64,000 nucleotides of DNA from positions 4,374,501 through 4,438,500 of the forward strand of contig NZ_OY764327.1 in the NCBI RefSeq assembly GCF_963668385.1, read 5' to 3'. The notes beneath the pieces were generated by a model that was not told the DNA's origin, did not search any database, and saw nothing but the letters and a program-made list of their open reading frames with translations. Origin of the DNA: an uncultured Carboxylicivirga sp. (GTDB lineage Bacteria; Bacteroidota; Bacteroidia; Bacteroidales; Marinilabiliaceae). Each line of letters begins with the position of its first letter. Within the stretch, counting starts at the first letter, position 1. Of the stretch, positions 18,996 through 28,886 are shown in pieces. The position numbers and the translations under genes were made by a program.

Positions 18996-19072
18996 GATAT
19001 CTATTTTGCAGTGAAGTTAAACATTATCCTAATAATCTAATCTGGTTACTTATTGTATAATAAACTAATAAG

Positions 19073-19105
19073 AAAAGGATGATAGTCGAAACTATCATCC
19101 TTTTT
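19073..19105 (-). terminator. Perfect stem-loop between lipoprotein and dehydratase genes
   Basis: A 14-bp stem (AAAAGGATGATAGT at 19073-19086, complement at 19091-19104) with loop CGAA is flanked by A-runs and T-runs on both sides, so it can terminate on either strand. It lies 43 bases past the stop of the minus-strand lipoprotein gene. The core GGATGATA is shared with the hairpins at 15755 and 17852. Confidence 0.75.
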
Positions 19106-19147
19106 CCTCTAAACTCAATTACTCCCTAAATAAGGGTTCGAAATATT

Positions 19148-20407
19148 TTACTTATTGGTGTTAGTTTCTCCACCTGTACAGCTATCACTTACAATATTAA
19201 ATACGTAAGTAAATCCAATCTCATCATTACCATCAACACTAATAAATTCTACCATAAACCCATTGGTCATTAATATCGATTGACCAACTTGTGTTATGTT
19301 AATTGTTTGAGTAACCGGTGTTTTATTCTTAACGGTTATCTCAATGTCTTCATCGTAACAAGGCATTGTGAAAGTAAAGGTTCCAATTTCAATTCGTCCA
19401 TCTTCACCAAGGGCTGGTTCTGAAGTTGATTCAAATTTTATACCACCGTTTTCAACTAAAACTTTATATTCAAAACCATTATCAGTGTATGCTCCTTCAT
19501 AGTCTTCAATGTTATCACAATCAAGTTTAAACATTATATAGCTTAATGCACCAGAGTTACCAACAACAGAACATTCGTCTAAACACCAACAGTCGGGTAG
19601 AGGCACTTCCAAATTATAAATATATTCAGGTAACACTCCTGTTGGTAAATCTGGTAAATCTTCAATAAATGCCAAATCATCGGGAGTTAAACCTGTACCA
19701 TTAGTAATTTTCCATACCATTTCTTGTAGTTTATCTTTAATGGTTTCATAATTATAGCCTTCTTTTGGATAAGCTACATAGTGCTCGTAATTAACCATTT
19801 TAAACTGAAGTAGGTTTACTAAGTATAACATAGCTGGTGAAGTGGTAACTCCCAATAGTTCGTATGAAGCACTTGGATCTGAACCTTCCATGCCATTATT
19901 TAAGCAGTAAAGGTACAGAACAAAGGTTTTTGTTGTATTGGGCGGTACACATACATTAACCGGTGATAACAAAATAGCATTTTGATATCCATCTAAATTA
20001 ACTACAAATACTGTACCTGCTCTAAACCAAGCAGAACGGCATTCTTCCTTATTGGTATTGGTAATGGTTAATTCAATCATCACTTGATCTCCAGAACCCT
20101 GAGCCGAACCAACAATAATTAAATCACTTGTTGATTTAAGTAGTGAAGAAGTAGAAAATTTACTTACACCTGTCATATCACCAAAGGTAAGATCCTGATG
20201 GAAACTGTAGGCTTTTGTTTGTAATTCACCTTCAGTATTTCCCATTCCAGGGATATTACCCGGTTGTTCAACAGCATCTTTCTGACAAGAAGAAAAAGAG
20301 ATGATACCAATTAGGAATGCAACTAGTAATAATTGTATTTTTACATTACTCTTCTTAAATATATGAAGAGTACTCCGTATACCTGAGGTATTGTACTTGT
20401 TTTTCAT
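19148..20407 (-). CDS. Large lipoprotein of unknown function
   Basis: The 419-residue protein has an unusually long basic N-region (about 23 residues), a hydrophobic stretch (LLLVAFLIGIISFSSC) and a lipobox cysteine near 41, followed by QKDAVEQPG. The mature part is beta-rich with several cysteines (for example DCWCLDECSVV) that may form disulfides. No known domain is recognised. It is monocistronic and followed by a perfect terminator. It is probably an outer-membrane or surface lipoprotein; function unknown. Confidence 0.7.
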   Translation of the reverse strand: MKNKYNTSGIRSTLHIFKKSNVKIQLLLVAFLIGIISFSSCQKDAVEQPGNIPGMGNTEGELQTKAYSFHQDLTFGDMTGVSKFSTSSLLKSTSDLIIVGSAQGSGDQVMIELTITNTNKEECRSAWFRAGTVFVVNLDGYQNAILLSPVNVCVPPNTTKTFVLYLYCLNNGMEGSDPSASYELLGVTTSPAMLYLVNLLQFKMVNYEHYVAYPKEGYNYETIKDKLQEMVWKITNGTGLTPDDLAFIEDLPDLPTGVLPEYIYNLEVPLPDCWCLDECSVVGNSGALSYIMFKLDCDNIEDYEGAYTDNGFEYKVLVENGGIKFESTSEPALGEDGRIEIGTFTFTMPCYDEDIEITVKNKTPVTQTINITQVGQSILMTNGFMVEFISVDGNDEIGFTYVFNIVSDSCTGGETNTNK

Positions 20408-20577
20408 GTTTTCCCTTTTTAGAATATAGAGTCAAACTTCCGGCAATAACATTTAAATGTCAATCTAATTGTGACAAAAGGAATGTTTTTATTGACTAAC
20501 ACAACGAATGGGCGTTATTATATTTTTGATAAAAATAAGAGATGCTTACGGAGAAAGCTAAAGTAGTGGGTTCCGGA

Positions 20578-21057
20578 TTAGTAATACTCTGGTTTGGTTA
20601 ATACTTTAGCTTCAGAAATAAGTAGATTATCTTTAATATCTAAGATGATTTTTTCGATTTCAGACTCACTTAATTCTTCTAAATCTAAAAAGTTTATTGC
20701 TGCATGTAGAGTAGAGACAGTACGAAACTGAAATCGCTGGTGTATACGGAGTGAACTCAAAATATTACTAAATGCAACTTGATTAGGAGTTGTGGTTAGA
20801 AATACTGAATATCGTTTTTCTTGCAATACCGAATTAATTCTAATGCAATTGGCAAAGTTTTTCATTGCTTCCATATTAATCTCTAGCTGGGCATCTCGTA
20901 AATCAAAGAGAACCTTTAAATTATTGTGATAGTTATTATCAGTTAAGCTTGAAATAATATTATCATATATATCGCTTATGGCTGTATTATCTTGAAAATA
21001 ACGTATTAATAAATTATATTCAGTGAATATTTTATACGTATGATTGTTTTGCATCAT
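20578..21057 (-). CDS. STAS/SpoIIAA-like protein
   Basis: The 159-residue protein has no signal peptide. Its pattern (YKIFTEYNLLIRYFQD, then LKVLFDLRDAQLEIN, YSVFLTTTPNQVAF and a final TVSTLHAAINFLDL) matches the alternating strand/helix order of STAS or SpoIIAA-like domains. The protein at 57025-57486 has the same layout (YSVIMDYRNANIKG, VGVLTSRPNEVVAA, VFSTTQACISWL), so the two look like distant paralogues. Such proteins may act as signalling switches, but no partner is encoded nearby. Family assignment is by pattern only. Confidence 0.6.
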   Translation of the reverse strand: MMQNNHTYKIFTEYNLLIRYFQDNTAISDIYDNIISSLTDNNYHNNLKVLFDLRDAQLEINMEAMKNFANCIRINSVLQEKRYSVFLTTTPNQVAFSNILSSLRIHQRFQFRTVSTLHAAINFLDLEELSESEIEKIILDIKDNLLISEAKVLTKPEYY

Positions 21058-21326
21058 GTTAAAAATGATATCTTATCATTAATGTTTTTGTTTCTCATAG
21101 CAAATGTAGATATGTTTTGTTCTTCAAAATATGATAAATAACAATAGGAGAATTGTAATAAATTCTAGAACTAGTTAGTCGGTTTGTAATCATTGGTTTG
21201 GAAAATTTAATCTGATTTTTATCACATTGCTTGTCAATAATTATCTTTATAACTTGCAACATTTATGTAATAGGTAAAAAAGTACCTTATTTGAATGATT
21301 CAATTATTAACTTAAATACCCATAGT

Positions 21327-24300
21327 ATGAACTTTATGAAGTGGGCTTTGATAGCTCTTGTTTTTAGTACTACATTAAGTGCTTTTTCGCAGCCGCTGTG
21401 GATGCGATACCCAGCTATTTCTCCTGATGGAAAACAAATTGCTTTTTCATTTAAAGGAGATATTTATAAGGTAGATATAAATGGAGGAACTGCAGTTCCT
21501 TTATCAATCCACCCTGCACATGATTATCATCCGGTATGGTCACCTAATGGCGAATCGATTGCTTATGCATCTGATCGCTATGGTAATTTCGATGTTTTTA
21601 TTATTCCTGCAGAAGGTGGAGTATCCCGTCGTTTAACTTACCATTCAACCAATGAAGTACCATATTCTTTTACACCTGATGGACAAAATATTGTTTTTTC
21701 AGGTAGAATATTGGATGATGTAAATTCTGCTCAGTTTCCTTATGGTCGATTTCCCGAATTATATAATGTAGCCATTGCTACGGGAGATGTTACACAGTTA
21801 CTAACGATACCTGCAGAAGAAGTGTGTTTCAGTAAGAATGGCGATTTTATGCTTTATCAGGATTATAAAGGATATGAAGATCCATGGAGAAAACATCATA
21901 CATCGGCAGTTACGCGCGATTTATGGAAATATAATATTGCTGATCAGACTTATACACAAATCAGCTCGTTTAAAGGCGAAGACAGATATCCAGTGTTAGC
22001 TGCCGACCAAAAAACGGTTTATTATCTGAGTGAGCAATTTGGAAGTTTTAATGTGTGCAGTTTTTCAATGGATAATCCTGAAAAAGTAAAGCAGATTTCT
22101 TCTTTTGATAAGCATCCACTTCGTTTTTTAACTATTTCGGATAACGATGTGCTTTGCTATGGTTATAATGGTGAAATTTATACTCAAGTTCCGGGTAAAG
22201 ATCCTCAAAAAGTGAATATCAAAATTAATATTGATAATGGTGATCATGAGCTGGAATATAAAAGCATGAGCAGTGGAGCCAATGAAATGGATTTGTCGCC
22301 CAATGGAAAAGAGATTGCTTTTATAGTTCGCGGAGAGGTTTTTGTAACTTCAACAACATATGGTACCACCAAACGAATTACTAATACACCAGAGCAAGAA
22401 CGCTCGGTAAGTTTTAGCCCTGATGGACGCTCGTTGGTTTATGCATCAGAACGTGATGGAAGCTGGAATTTATATCAATCAACTATTGTTAACGATGATG
22501 AATTATATTTTGGGAGCTCTACATTAATCAAGGAAGAGCCAATATTGGAAGTGGATGCCGAAACCTTCCAGCCACATTACTCACCAGATGGTAAGGAAGT
22601 AGCTTATCTCGAAAATCGGGTGACTCTTAAAGTCATTAATCTGGAATCAAAAGCTGTACGAACTATATTAGATAACAAATACAACTATTCATACTCCGAT
22701 GGAGATCAATGGTATCAATGGTCGCCTGATGGAAAATGGTTTTTGGTGAATTACACACCTTATCATTGGCAAATTGATGAAGTAGGTTTAGTATCGGCCG
22801 ATGGTTCTGGTGAGGTGGTTAATTTAACCCAAAGCGGATATGGAGACCATCACCCACAATGGATGATGAAAGGTAATGCAATGATTTGGTATACCGATAA
22901 AAACGGAATGCGCAGTCATGGTAGTTGGGGCTCAACCGATGATGTGTACGCTTTATTCTTTAATCAGGAAACGCTTGATAAATTCAAACTATCCAAAGAA
23001 GAGCTTGAAATTAAGAAAGAAGCTGAAAAAGAGAAGCAAAAAGACAAAGAAGAAGATAGTAAAAAGAAAAAAGGCAAGAAAGATGGATCATCAGCCAAAG
23101 AAAGCGATTTGATTAAAATTGAAATGGCTGGTTTAGAGGATCGTAAAGAACGTTTAACCATTCATTCTTCGTCGTTGGCAGGTGCTCTATTATCACCCGA
23201 TGGTGATAAATTATACTATTTAAGCCGTTTCGAAAAAGGTCACGATTTATGGGTTCAGGATTTTAAAAAGAACGAAACTAAAAAAGTTGCCCAACTTAAC
23301 GGAAATGGTGGTTACATGCAAGCAGATTCAACCTTTAGTAATATTTATGTATTATCGGGTGGAAAAATTACTAAAATAAGTGTTGCTGATCATTCCACAA
23401 AACCTGTTAGCTACAAAGCTGAGATGTACCTGGATACTCAAGGTGAAAGAGCCGCTATGTTCGAGCATGCGTGGCGTCAGGTGATGCGCAAGTGGTATCG
23501 ACGCGATTTGCACAATGTAGATTGGGATTTTTATAAAAAAGAGTATGCCCGTTTTTTGCCCTATATTAATAATAACTATGATTTTTCGGAGATGATGAGC
23601 GAACTTTTAGGAGAGATGAATGGATCGCACACCGGATGTCGATACTATCCTAGTTCAAAAGGAGGTGATAAAACTGCACACTTAGGCTTATTCTACGATA
23701 ATAATTACAGCGGTTTAGGTCTTAAAATTGCCGAAGTAATGGATAAAAGTCCCGTTTTAGATGAGAAAACAAAAATCAAGGCAGGAGTTATTATTGAGAA
23801 GATTGATGGTACGCCTGTTAATAATGCCAATAAATATAAGTTGATGAACCACAAAGCTGGTAAACCCACTTTACTGAGCTTATATAATTCGGCTAACGGT
23901 AAAAGATGGGAAGAAACTGTTAAACCAATTACTCAGGGTACTGAGAGTGAATTGCTTTATGAGCGATGGATTAAAAACAGAAGAGAAGAAACGGAGCGTT
24001 TATCAAATGGTACTATTGGATACGTACATGTAAGAGGAATGGATTCTCCAAGTTTCAGAGAGTTTTATTCTGAAGTATTAGGACGTAATCATGAGAAAAA
24101 AGCCTTGATTGTGGATACTCGCTTCAATGGAGGTGGTTGGTTACACGATGATTTGGTAACTTTCCTTAGTGGTAAACGCTATGTCGATTACTACCCGGGT
24201 GGTCGCTATTTTGGATCAGAACCAATTGCTAAATGGAATAAGCCATCGTGTGTGTTAATGAGCGAAGGTAACTATTCTGATGCACATGCTTTCCCATTTG

Positions 24301-24566
24301 CTTATCATGCATTGCAAATTGGTAAACTTATTGGCATGCCTGTTCCGGGTACCATGACAGCTGTTTGGTGGGAACGAATGCAAGATCCATCATTGGTATT
24401 TGGTATTCCTGAGGTTGGTACCAAAGATCTGAATGGCGATTACCTTGAAAACTCACAATTGGAGCCGGATGTGAAAGTTCAAAACACTTATAGGGTAATG
24501 ACTTCGGGGCGTGATGAACAACTTGAAAAAGCTGTCGAAGAGATGATGAAAGAAGTAAAGGAGTAA
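21327..24566 (+). CDS. Tricorn-type S41 peptidase with N-terminal beta-propeller
   Basis: I place the start at 21327 (or 21336), where MNFMKWALIALVFSTTLSAF gives a clean signal peptide; an open frame extends 32 codons further upstream but lacks signal-peptide character. The protein is about 1,079 residues. WD40/TolB-like propeller repeats (for example YPAISPDGKQIAFSF, WSPNGESIAYASDR) fill the first 600 residues. A very basic and acidic Lys/Glu linker follows (about 22990-23100), then a PDZ-like part and the S41 protease core, with VDTRFNGGGW and the nucleophile region EGNYSDAHAF. These periplasmic proteases degrade peptides. The gene is alone and is followed by a terminator. Confidence 0.9.
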   Translation: MNFMKWALIALVFSTTLSAFSQPLWMRYPAISPDGKQIAFSFKGDIYKVDINGGTAVPLSIHPAHDYHPVWSPNGESIAYASDRYGNFDVFIIPAEGGVSRRLTYHSTNEVPYSFTPDGQNIVFSGRILDDVNSAQFPYGRFPELYNVAIATGDVTQLLTIPAEEVCFSKNGDFMLYQDYKGYEDPWRKHHTSAVTRDLWKYNIADQTYTQISSFKGEDRYPVLAADQKTVYYLSEQFGSFNVCSFSMDNPEKVKQISSFDKHPLRFLTISDNDVLCYGYNGEIYTQVPGKDPQKVNIKINIDNGDHELEYKSMSSGANEMDLSPNGKEIAFIVRGEVFVTSTTYGTTKRITNTPEQERSVSFSPDGRSLVYASERDGSWNLYQSTIVNDDELYFGSSTLIKEEPILEVDAETFQPHYSPDGKEVAYLENRVTLKVINLESKAVRTILDNKYNYSYSDGDQWYQWSPDGKWFLVNYTPYHWQIDEVGLVSADGSGEVVNLTQSGYGDHHPQWMMKGNAMIWYTDKNGMRSHGSWGSTDDVYALFFNQETLDKFKLSKEELEIKKEAEKEKQKDKEEDSKKKKGKKDGSSAKESDLIKIEMAGLEDRKERLTIHSSSLAGALLSPDGDKLYYLSRFEKGHDLWVQDFKKNETKKVAQLNGNGGYMQADSTFSNIYVLSGGKITKISVADHSTKPVSYKAEMYLDTQGERAAMFEHAWRQVMRKWYRRDLHNVDWDFYKKEYARFLPYINNNYDFSEMMSELLGEMNGSHTGCRYYPSSKGGDKTAHLGLFYDNNYSGLGLKIAEVMDKSPVLDEKTKIKAGVIIEKIDGTPVNNANKYKLMNHKAGKPTLLSLYNSANGKRWEETVKPITQGTESELLYERWIKNRREETERLSNGTIGYVHVRGMDSPSFREFYSEVLGRNHEKKALIVDTRFNGGGWLHDDLVTFLSGKRYVDYYPGGRYFGSEPIAKWNKPSCVLMSEGNYSDAHAFPFAYHALQIGKLIGMPVPGTMTAVWWERMQDPSLVFGIPEVGTKDLNGDYLENSQLEPDVKVQNTYRVMTSGRDEQLEKAVEEMMKEVKE

Positions 24567-24591
24567 GATTTTAAATAACTTCGGATAAAAT

Positions 24592-24636
24592 AATCGGGTA
24601 ATATAGGCATTGTTCAATATTACCCGATTGTTATAT
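24592..24636 (+). terminator. Terminator after the tricorn-type protease gene
   Basis: A 13-bp perfect stem (AATCGGGTAATAT at 24592-24604, complement at 24617-24629) with a 12-base loop is followed by GTTATATTTTA. It lies 26 bases past the stop codon. Confidence 0.8.
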
Positions 24637-24653
24637 TTTATACACACTTTTGC

Positions 24654-24685
24654 TTGGTTGTTAATATTAAATTTACGTATCTTTG
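24654..24685 (+). promoter_or_regulatory. Promoter of the pyrBI leader transcript
   Basis: A TAnnTTTG -7 element (TATCTTTG) is at 24678-24685, with TTG at 24654-24656 about 21 bases upstream, fitting the Bacteroidota consensus. Transcription would begin near 24690, about 275 bases before pyrB and upstream of the intrinsic terminator at 24835-24868. Confidence 0.65.
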
Positions 24686-24694
24686 AACTCCGGA

Positions 24695-24970
24695 ATGAAG
24701 AAAGAAATGAACAAATATTGGCTTCAAAATTGCCACACTTATCATCCGGTTACTAAAAGGTTTAGTAATGATATTTCTTTCGTTAAAGACTTTTCTATTG
24801 TTAAAGAGCAATTTTTCATTTTTAGATATTTTTTAAAAGACCTGATTTTTTTATCAGGTCTTTTTTTTGTGAATTTTTCTGCTCAATACTTTCATCTGAT
24901 TTTTAAACCAAATACAAATAATATCAATCGTGCCTTTGGTATGATAATCGCTAAAAATACACACCAATGA
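24695..24970 (+). CDS. Possible pyrBI leader open frame spanning the attenuator
   Basis: This 91-codon frame (ATG at 24695; alternative Met at 24707) starts at the predicted transcript 5' end, runs through the U-rich tract and the terminator hairpin, and ends with TGA overlapping the pyrB start (ATGA at 24967-24970). Its middle is Phe-rich because of the T-runs ([20 protein letters not shown]). The composition does not look like a conserved folded protein. By analogy with the E. coli pyrBI leader, translation of this frame could prevent terminator formation when UTP is low. That it is translated at all is inference. Confidence 0.35.
   Translation: MKKEMNKYWLQNCHTYHPVTKRFSNDISFVKDFSIVKEQFFIFRYFLKDLIFLSGLFFVNFSAQYFHLIFKPNTNNINRAFGMIIAKNTHQ
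24812..24868 (+). promoter_or_regulatory. Candidate pyrBI transcription attenuator
   Basis: Three T-runs (24812-24816, 24819-24823, 24829-24834) precede a perfect 12-bp hairpin (AAAAGACCTGAT at 24835-24846, complement at 24853-24864, loop TTTTTT) ending in eight T. This is a strong intrinsic terminator between the promoter and pyrB. The U-rich stretch just before it resembles the UTP-sensitive pause region of enterobacterial pyrBI. Confidence 0.7.
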
Positions 24971-25875
24971 AGAACAAAAGTTTAGTATCCATTACCGATT
25001 TCTCTAAGGATGAGATCATGCGCATTGTGGAGTTAGCTGCAGAGTTTGAAGCTAATCCAAACCAGAAGCTTTTGGATGGTAAAGTTGTGGCAAGTTTGTT
25101 TTTCGAACCATCAACTCGTACCCGTTTAAGTTTCGAAACAGCCATTACCCGATTAGGAGGAGGGATAATTGGTTTCTCTGATTCCTCATCGTCATCGACC
25201 ACTAAAGGAGAAACATTAAAAGATACTACCGTAATGGTTAGTAATTATAGCGATTTAATTGTGATGCGTCATCCCTTAGAAGGTGCGGCCAGATATGCTT
25301 CGGAGCAAGCAAGTGTACCTATTATCAATGCGGGTGATGGGGCTAATCAGCATCCTACACAAACTTTATTGGATTTATATTCAATATATAAAACGCAGGG
25401 TACTTTAGATAATCTAAACATTTTTATGGTCGGCGATTTAAAATATGGCCGTACAGTACATTCACTGCTAATGGCAATGTCGCACTTTAACACCACCTTT
25501 AATTTTATTGCTCCTGATTCGTTAAAGATGCCTGATGAATACAAACTATTTCTGGATTCAAAAGGAATAAAGTATTACGAGCACAAAGAATTTACAGACA
25601 TTCTCGCAGCAGCAGATATTTTATATATGACAAGAGTCCAACGTGAGCGTTTTTCAGATCCTATCGAATATGAGAAAGTGAAGAATGTTTATGTTTTGCG
25701 TAATGCAATGCTTGATAATACAAAAGATAATCTTCGAATCTTACATCCACTTCCTCGTGTTAACGAAATTCATACTGATGTTGATGATAACCCAAAGGCT
25801 TATTATTTCCAACAGGCCGAAAATGGTGTGTATGCACGTATGGCAATAATTGCCTCAATATTAGGATTGAAATAA
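24967..25875 (+). CDS. pyrB: Aspartate carbamoyltransferase catalytic subunit
   Basis: PyrB joins carbamoyl phosphate and aspartate in the committed step of pyrimidine synthesis. The 302-residue protein has the carbamoyl-phosphate loop [13 protein letters not shown] (STRT at 49-52), SSSSTTKGE (80s loop), [10 protein letters not shown] and HPLPRVNEI. The length is typical of class B catalytic chains that pair with PyrI, whose gene follows after 27 bases. The start overlaps the stop of the leader frame (ATGA). Upstream lies a strong intrinsic terminator, so expression probably depends on readthrough. Confidence 0.97.
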   Translation: MKNKSLVSITDFSKDEIMRIVELAAEFEANPNQKLLDGKVVASLFFEPSTRTRLSFETAITRLGGGIIGFSDSSSSSTTKGETLKDTTVMVSNYSDLIVMRHPLEGAARYASEQASVPIINAGDGANQHPTQTLLDLYSIYKTQGTLDNLNIFMVGDLKYGRTVHSLLMAMSHFNTTFNFIAPDSLKMPDEYKLFLDSKGIKYYEHKEFTDILAAADILYMTRVQRERFSDPIEYEKVKNVYVLRNAMLDNTKDNLRILHPLPRVNEIHTDVDDNPKAYYFQQAENGVYARMAIIASILGLK

Positions 25876-25902
25876 TAGAAGAACGAAGAAAATTAACGAG
25901 TC

Positions 25903-26358
25903 ATGGGTAAAAAAGAATTAAGCGTAAGCGCTATCAAAAACGGAACAGTAATCGATCATATACCAGCAAATAATCTGTTTAAAGTAATTTCAATTTTAGA
26001 GTTGGATAAAAGTGAAAACATGATCACTTTTGGAACCAATTTTAAGAGTGAGAAACAAGGCAGTAAAGCCATTATTAAGGTAGAGAATAAATACTTTGAA
26101 GATGACGAAATCAATAAAATTGCCTTGGTTGCCCGTTCGGCAAAGCTTAACATTATTAAGGATTACCATGTGGTAGAAAAACGTAATGTTGAAATTCCAG
26201 AGAATATTGTGGGTATTGCTAAGTGCTTTAATCCTAAATGTATTACCAATAACGAGCCAATGATAACCAAATTCTCATTAGCAGGTAAAGAACCTTTAGC
26301 ATTAAAGTGTCATTATTGCGAAAAAATTACGACTGAAGATCATTTAGAGGTACTATAA
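25903..26358 (+). CDS. pyrI: Aspartate carbamoyltransferase regulatory subunit
   Basis: The 151-residue PyrI binds nucleotide effectors (CTP, UTP, ATP) in its N-terminal domain and contacts PyrB through a C-terminal zinc domain. The zinc ligands are Cys108, 113, 136 and 139 (CFNPKC and CHYC). The N-terminal segment ISAIKNGTVIDHIPA-like (SAIKNGTVIDHIPA at 9-22) is the effector-site signature. It is the second gene of pyrBI and is followed by a terminator. Confidence 0.96.
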   Translation: MGKKELSVSAIKNGTVIDHIPANNLFKVISILELDKSENMITFGTNFKSEKQGSKAIIKVENKYFEDDEINKIALVARSAKLNIIKDYHVVEKRNVEIPENIVGIAKCFNPKCITNNEPMITKFSLAGKEPLALKCHYCEKITTEDHLEVL

Positions 26359-26370
26359 CACATAGAAGAC

Positions 26371-26420
26371 GTTGTCCTGAATACATGCTGAATATGGTGT
26401 TTCAGGACAACTTATTTTTT
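26371..26420. terminator. Bidirectional terminator between pyrI and the convergent gene
   Basis: An 11-bp stem (GTTGTCCTGAA at 26371-26381 with TTCAGGACAAC at 26401-26411) is followed on the plus strand by TTATTTTTT. It separates pyrI from a convergent minus-strand gene ending at 26419. Confidence 0.8.
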
Positions 26421-26991
26421 AGAAACGTGCAAAATATCCTAAGTTGATCAACCCTTTGTATCCTAGACCTAATTGACCTGTTAATCCTTGCTTTTGGCCC
26501 CATTTAAACCCTATAAGATTTATGTGGTAAGTGACTCCATCTAGGTTGTAATCTGAATTGTAATAGCCTTCTTCTTTATAACTTTCCATTGCATATCCTA
26601 TCAAAAGTGAACTACTTAGTTTAAATTTTGGATGATTAAGGTATTGAAAGTCAAATTCAGGTGAAATCACAAAAGCTTGCTTAGTAGTCTTTGTTTTAAA
26701 CGTTGGATCATTCATGTTTTCAAGAGTATAATATGCCCAGATCCCTTCTTTTGAAGCCCTATCATACATGATATTTAAACCGATTTTAAACCAATTGTTG
26801 AGTGAGTATAGGTAATCAAAGTTAATTGCTCCCAGAACATGATAATTACTTTCGTAACTTTCGGTTCCATCAACCATTTTTTCTAGTCTGTAAACTGATA
26901 GAGGCGAATAAGTAATTGAAATTTCTTGTTTTTGTGCACGAAGATTGCCTAGTATTAGGCATAGTAAAGTCAATGTTAGTATGTATTTCAT
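26419..26991 (-). CDS. Predicted small outer-membrane beta-barrel protein
   Basis: The 190-residue protein has a signal peptide (MKYILTLTLLCLILGNLRAQ) and then alternating amphipathic strands such as HVLGAINFDYLYSLNNWFKIGLNIMYD and FKLSSSLLIGYAMES. It ends with YKGLINLGYFARF, and an aromatic last residue is typical of outer-membrane barrels. It resembles general porin-like/OmpW-like small barrels, but no specific family is recognised. It is monocistronic and shares the terminator with pyrI. Confidence 0.65.
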   Translation of the reverse strand: MKYILTLTLLCLILGNLRAQKQEISITYSPLSVYRLEKMVDGTESYESNYHVLGAINFDYLYSLNNWFKIGLNIMYDRASKEGIWAYYTLENMNDPTFKTKTTKQAFVISPEFDFQYLNHPKFKLSSSLLIGYAMESYKEEGYYNSDYNLDGVTYHINLIGFKWGQKQGLTGQLGLGYKGLINLGYFARF

Positions 26992-27106
26992 AAGTTAGGT
27001 TTTATTCCGCCAATATGACAGGTCAGAGTGGTTGTACACGTATTTAAAATTTTAAATATTCCCATTAACTCGTATTTCTGTATTATTTTTGTTTAAAAAT
27101 ACAGAA

Positions 27107-27703
27107 ATGGCAAAACAGGATTGGAAGCCCGGTAACATGATTTATCCCTTACCTGCTGTGATGGTAACAGTAGGTGATAAACCCGAAAACTATAATATTA
27201 TTACAATTGCCTGGACGGGCACCATCTGTTCTGACCCACCAATGTGCTATATTTCTGTTCGTAAGGGTAGACATTCATACCCAATATTAAAAGAAACCGG
27301 AGAGTTTGTTATCAATCTTACCACAAGAGATATAGCGTATGCTACAGATTGGTGCGGTGTGCGCTCAGGTCGTAAATACGATAAATTTAAAGAGATGCAT
27401 CTGACCCCCGGTAAAGCATCTATCGTAAAAGCACCTATTATTGAAGAATCGCCGATAAATATTGAGTGTAAGGTTACAGAGATAAAGGAGTTGGGTACAC
27501 ATGATATGTTTATTGCAGAGGTAGTTAATGTTAAGGCCGATGAACAATATATTGATGAAAAAACGGGTGCTTTTAGTCTTCAAAAGGCTCGACCGATTAC
27601 TTATTCACATGGGCACTATTACGAGGTAGGTAAGAGAATAGGAAAGTTTGGTTTTGCTGTCGAAAAGAAGAAGAAGAAACCAAGAGCTAAAAGGAAAAAA
27701 TAG
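27107..27703 (+). CDS. Flavin reductase family protein (FMN-binding split barrel)
   Basis: The ATG at 27107 is chosen over a TTG six codons upstream, because the family normally starts just before the KPGNMIYPLPAVMVTVG-like strand. The 198-residue protein has the split-barrel flavin reductase features: ITIAWTGTICSDPPMCYISV (flavin contact), GEFVINL and CKVTEIKELGTHDMFIAEV. The C-terminus is a short Lys/Arg-rich tail. Such enzymes reduce FMN or FAD with NAD(P)H, or use bound FMN; partner and substrate are unknown. A TATTTTTG promoter element lies at 27084-27091. Confidence 0.85.
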   Translation: MAKQDWKPGNMIYPLPAVMVTVGDKPENYNIITIAWTGTICSDPPMCYISVRKGRHSYPILKETGEFVINLTTRDIAYATDWCGVRSGRKYDKFKEMHLTPGKASIVKAPIIEESPINIECKVTEIKELGTHDMFIAEVVNVKADEQYIDEKTGAFSLQKARPITYSHGHYYEVGKRIGKFGFAVEKKKKKPRAKRKK

Positions 27704-27801
27704 ATTAATGAGGTTTGGGTAAGTAGGTTTGATTAAACTTTACTATTAGTTTTTTGTTATTTAAGTTGTTATCAATTTTTTAACAAAATACCAACCCAAA
27801 C

Positions 27802-28875
27802 ATGTTAAAGAAAAGTATTCTCAGACGACTACATTTTTGTATGTTGGCATTCGGCATATTAATGGGATTTGTATTTCCTGTTTATGCCAACTTTTTTGTG
27901 CATTGGAAAGATGGAATGTTTATCTGGTTTCTGGCAGGTTCTATTTGTGCAGGTATAATTGTAGGTGTAGTTAGCTATGGCTTTGTTCGACTTCTATTAT
28001 TAAAAAAACTCCAACTTATTGCTGATGTAGCCAATAGTTTGAGTAATAAAAATATTCCAAATTCAATTGAACTAAAGAGTAATGATGCTGTGGGAGTTAT
28101 TATTGGGGGAATAAATGCAAGTATTGATAGTATACGAGTTCTTCTTCAGGAAATCTTAAAAATCACTGATTATTCAGGTAGTATATTAAATGATTTTGAG
28201 CATGCGAATGATGGTGAAACTACTTTGGAAGATTTAACTAAATCATTGTTTTATGTTCGTGAGATAGGGGAGCGCCTAGGGAAAAGTTCGGGTGAGTCAG
28301 AGCGTGTTGTAGATACAGCTTTGCGCTCTATGAGTATTGTTGAAAGTAACTTTAGATTAACTAAAGATAAAATTACAAACTACAAAAAGAATATCGAAGA
28401 GATGGTGTATCGTTCTGATGAAATAGAAAAATCACTTGATCAGATTGATGATATAGCGTCGCAAACTAACATCATATCACTAAATGCTTCAATTGAAGCT
28501 AGCAAAGCAGGAGAGGCTGGTAAAGGATTTGCGGTAGTAGCTATCGAAGTACGAAAACTAGCTGATTTAACAGTGCAATCTTCTGCAGCTGTTGCATCTC
28601 AAGCCAACGAAATCAGAAATAATCTCACTTCAATGATCGAAATAATAACTGATATCGTTTCAAAAGTTGAACAGAATAACTCCGATGTGGAAAAGTTAAG
28701 TAAAGATCTACAGTTAATCCGTCAGAATGTTGGATTTACCAATAGTAAAAGTTACGATTTGCATGATTCAACTGAATCATTAAATGGTAATTTCGAAAAA
28801 GTAAATGCTTCCTTTCAGCTTATGAAGGAACAATTAACCATTATGTCGGATAAAATTAATGAGTATCAGTTTTAA
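27802..28875 (+). CDS. Methyl-accepting chemotaxis-like signalling protein
   Basis: The 357-residue protein has two closely spaced membrane helices (about 10-32 and 38-65) with almost no periplasmic loop, so it probably senses a membrane or cytoplasmic signal. A HAMP-like linker follows. The signalling hairpin tip is [26 protein letters not shown] (split across about residues 218-245), then [15 protein letters not shown], as in MCP domains. No other chemotaxis genes are nearby. In a non-flagellated organism it could feed a different output; this is inference. Confidence 0.88.
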   Translation: MLKKSILRRLHFCMLAFGILMGFVFPVYANFFVHWKDGMFIWFLAGSICAGIIVGVVSYGFVRLLLLKKLQLIADVANSLSNKNIPNSIELKSNDAVGVIIGGINASIDSIRVLLQEILKITDYSGSILNDFEHANDGETTLEDLTKSLFYVREIGERLGKSSGESERVVDTALRSMSIVESNFRLTKDKITNYKKNIEEMVYRSDEIEKSLDQIDDIASQTNIISLNASIEASKAGEAGKGFAVVAIEVRKLADLTVQSSAAVASQANEIRNNLTSMIEIITDIVSKVEQNNSDVEKLSKDLQLIRQNVGFTNSKSYDLHDSTESLNGNFEKVNASFQLMKEQLTIMSDKINEYQF

Positions 28876-28886
28876 TTTCATTAATG

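Noticed and set aside
21231-21326. N-terminal 32-codon extension of the tricorn-type protease
   Set aside because: A clean signal peptide starts at 21327; the extension would bury it.
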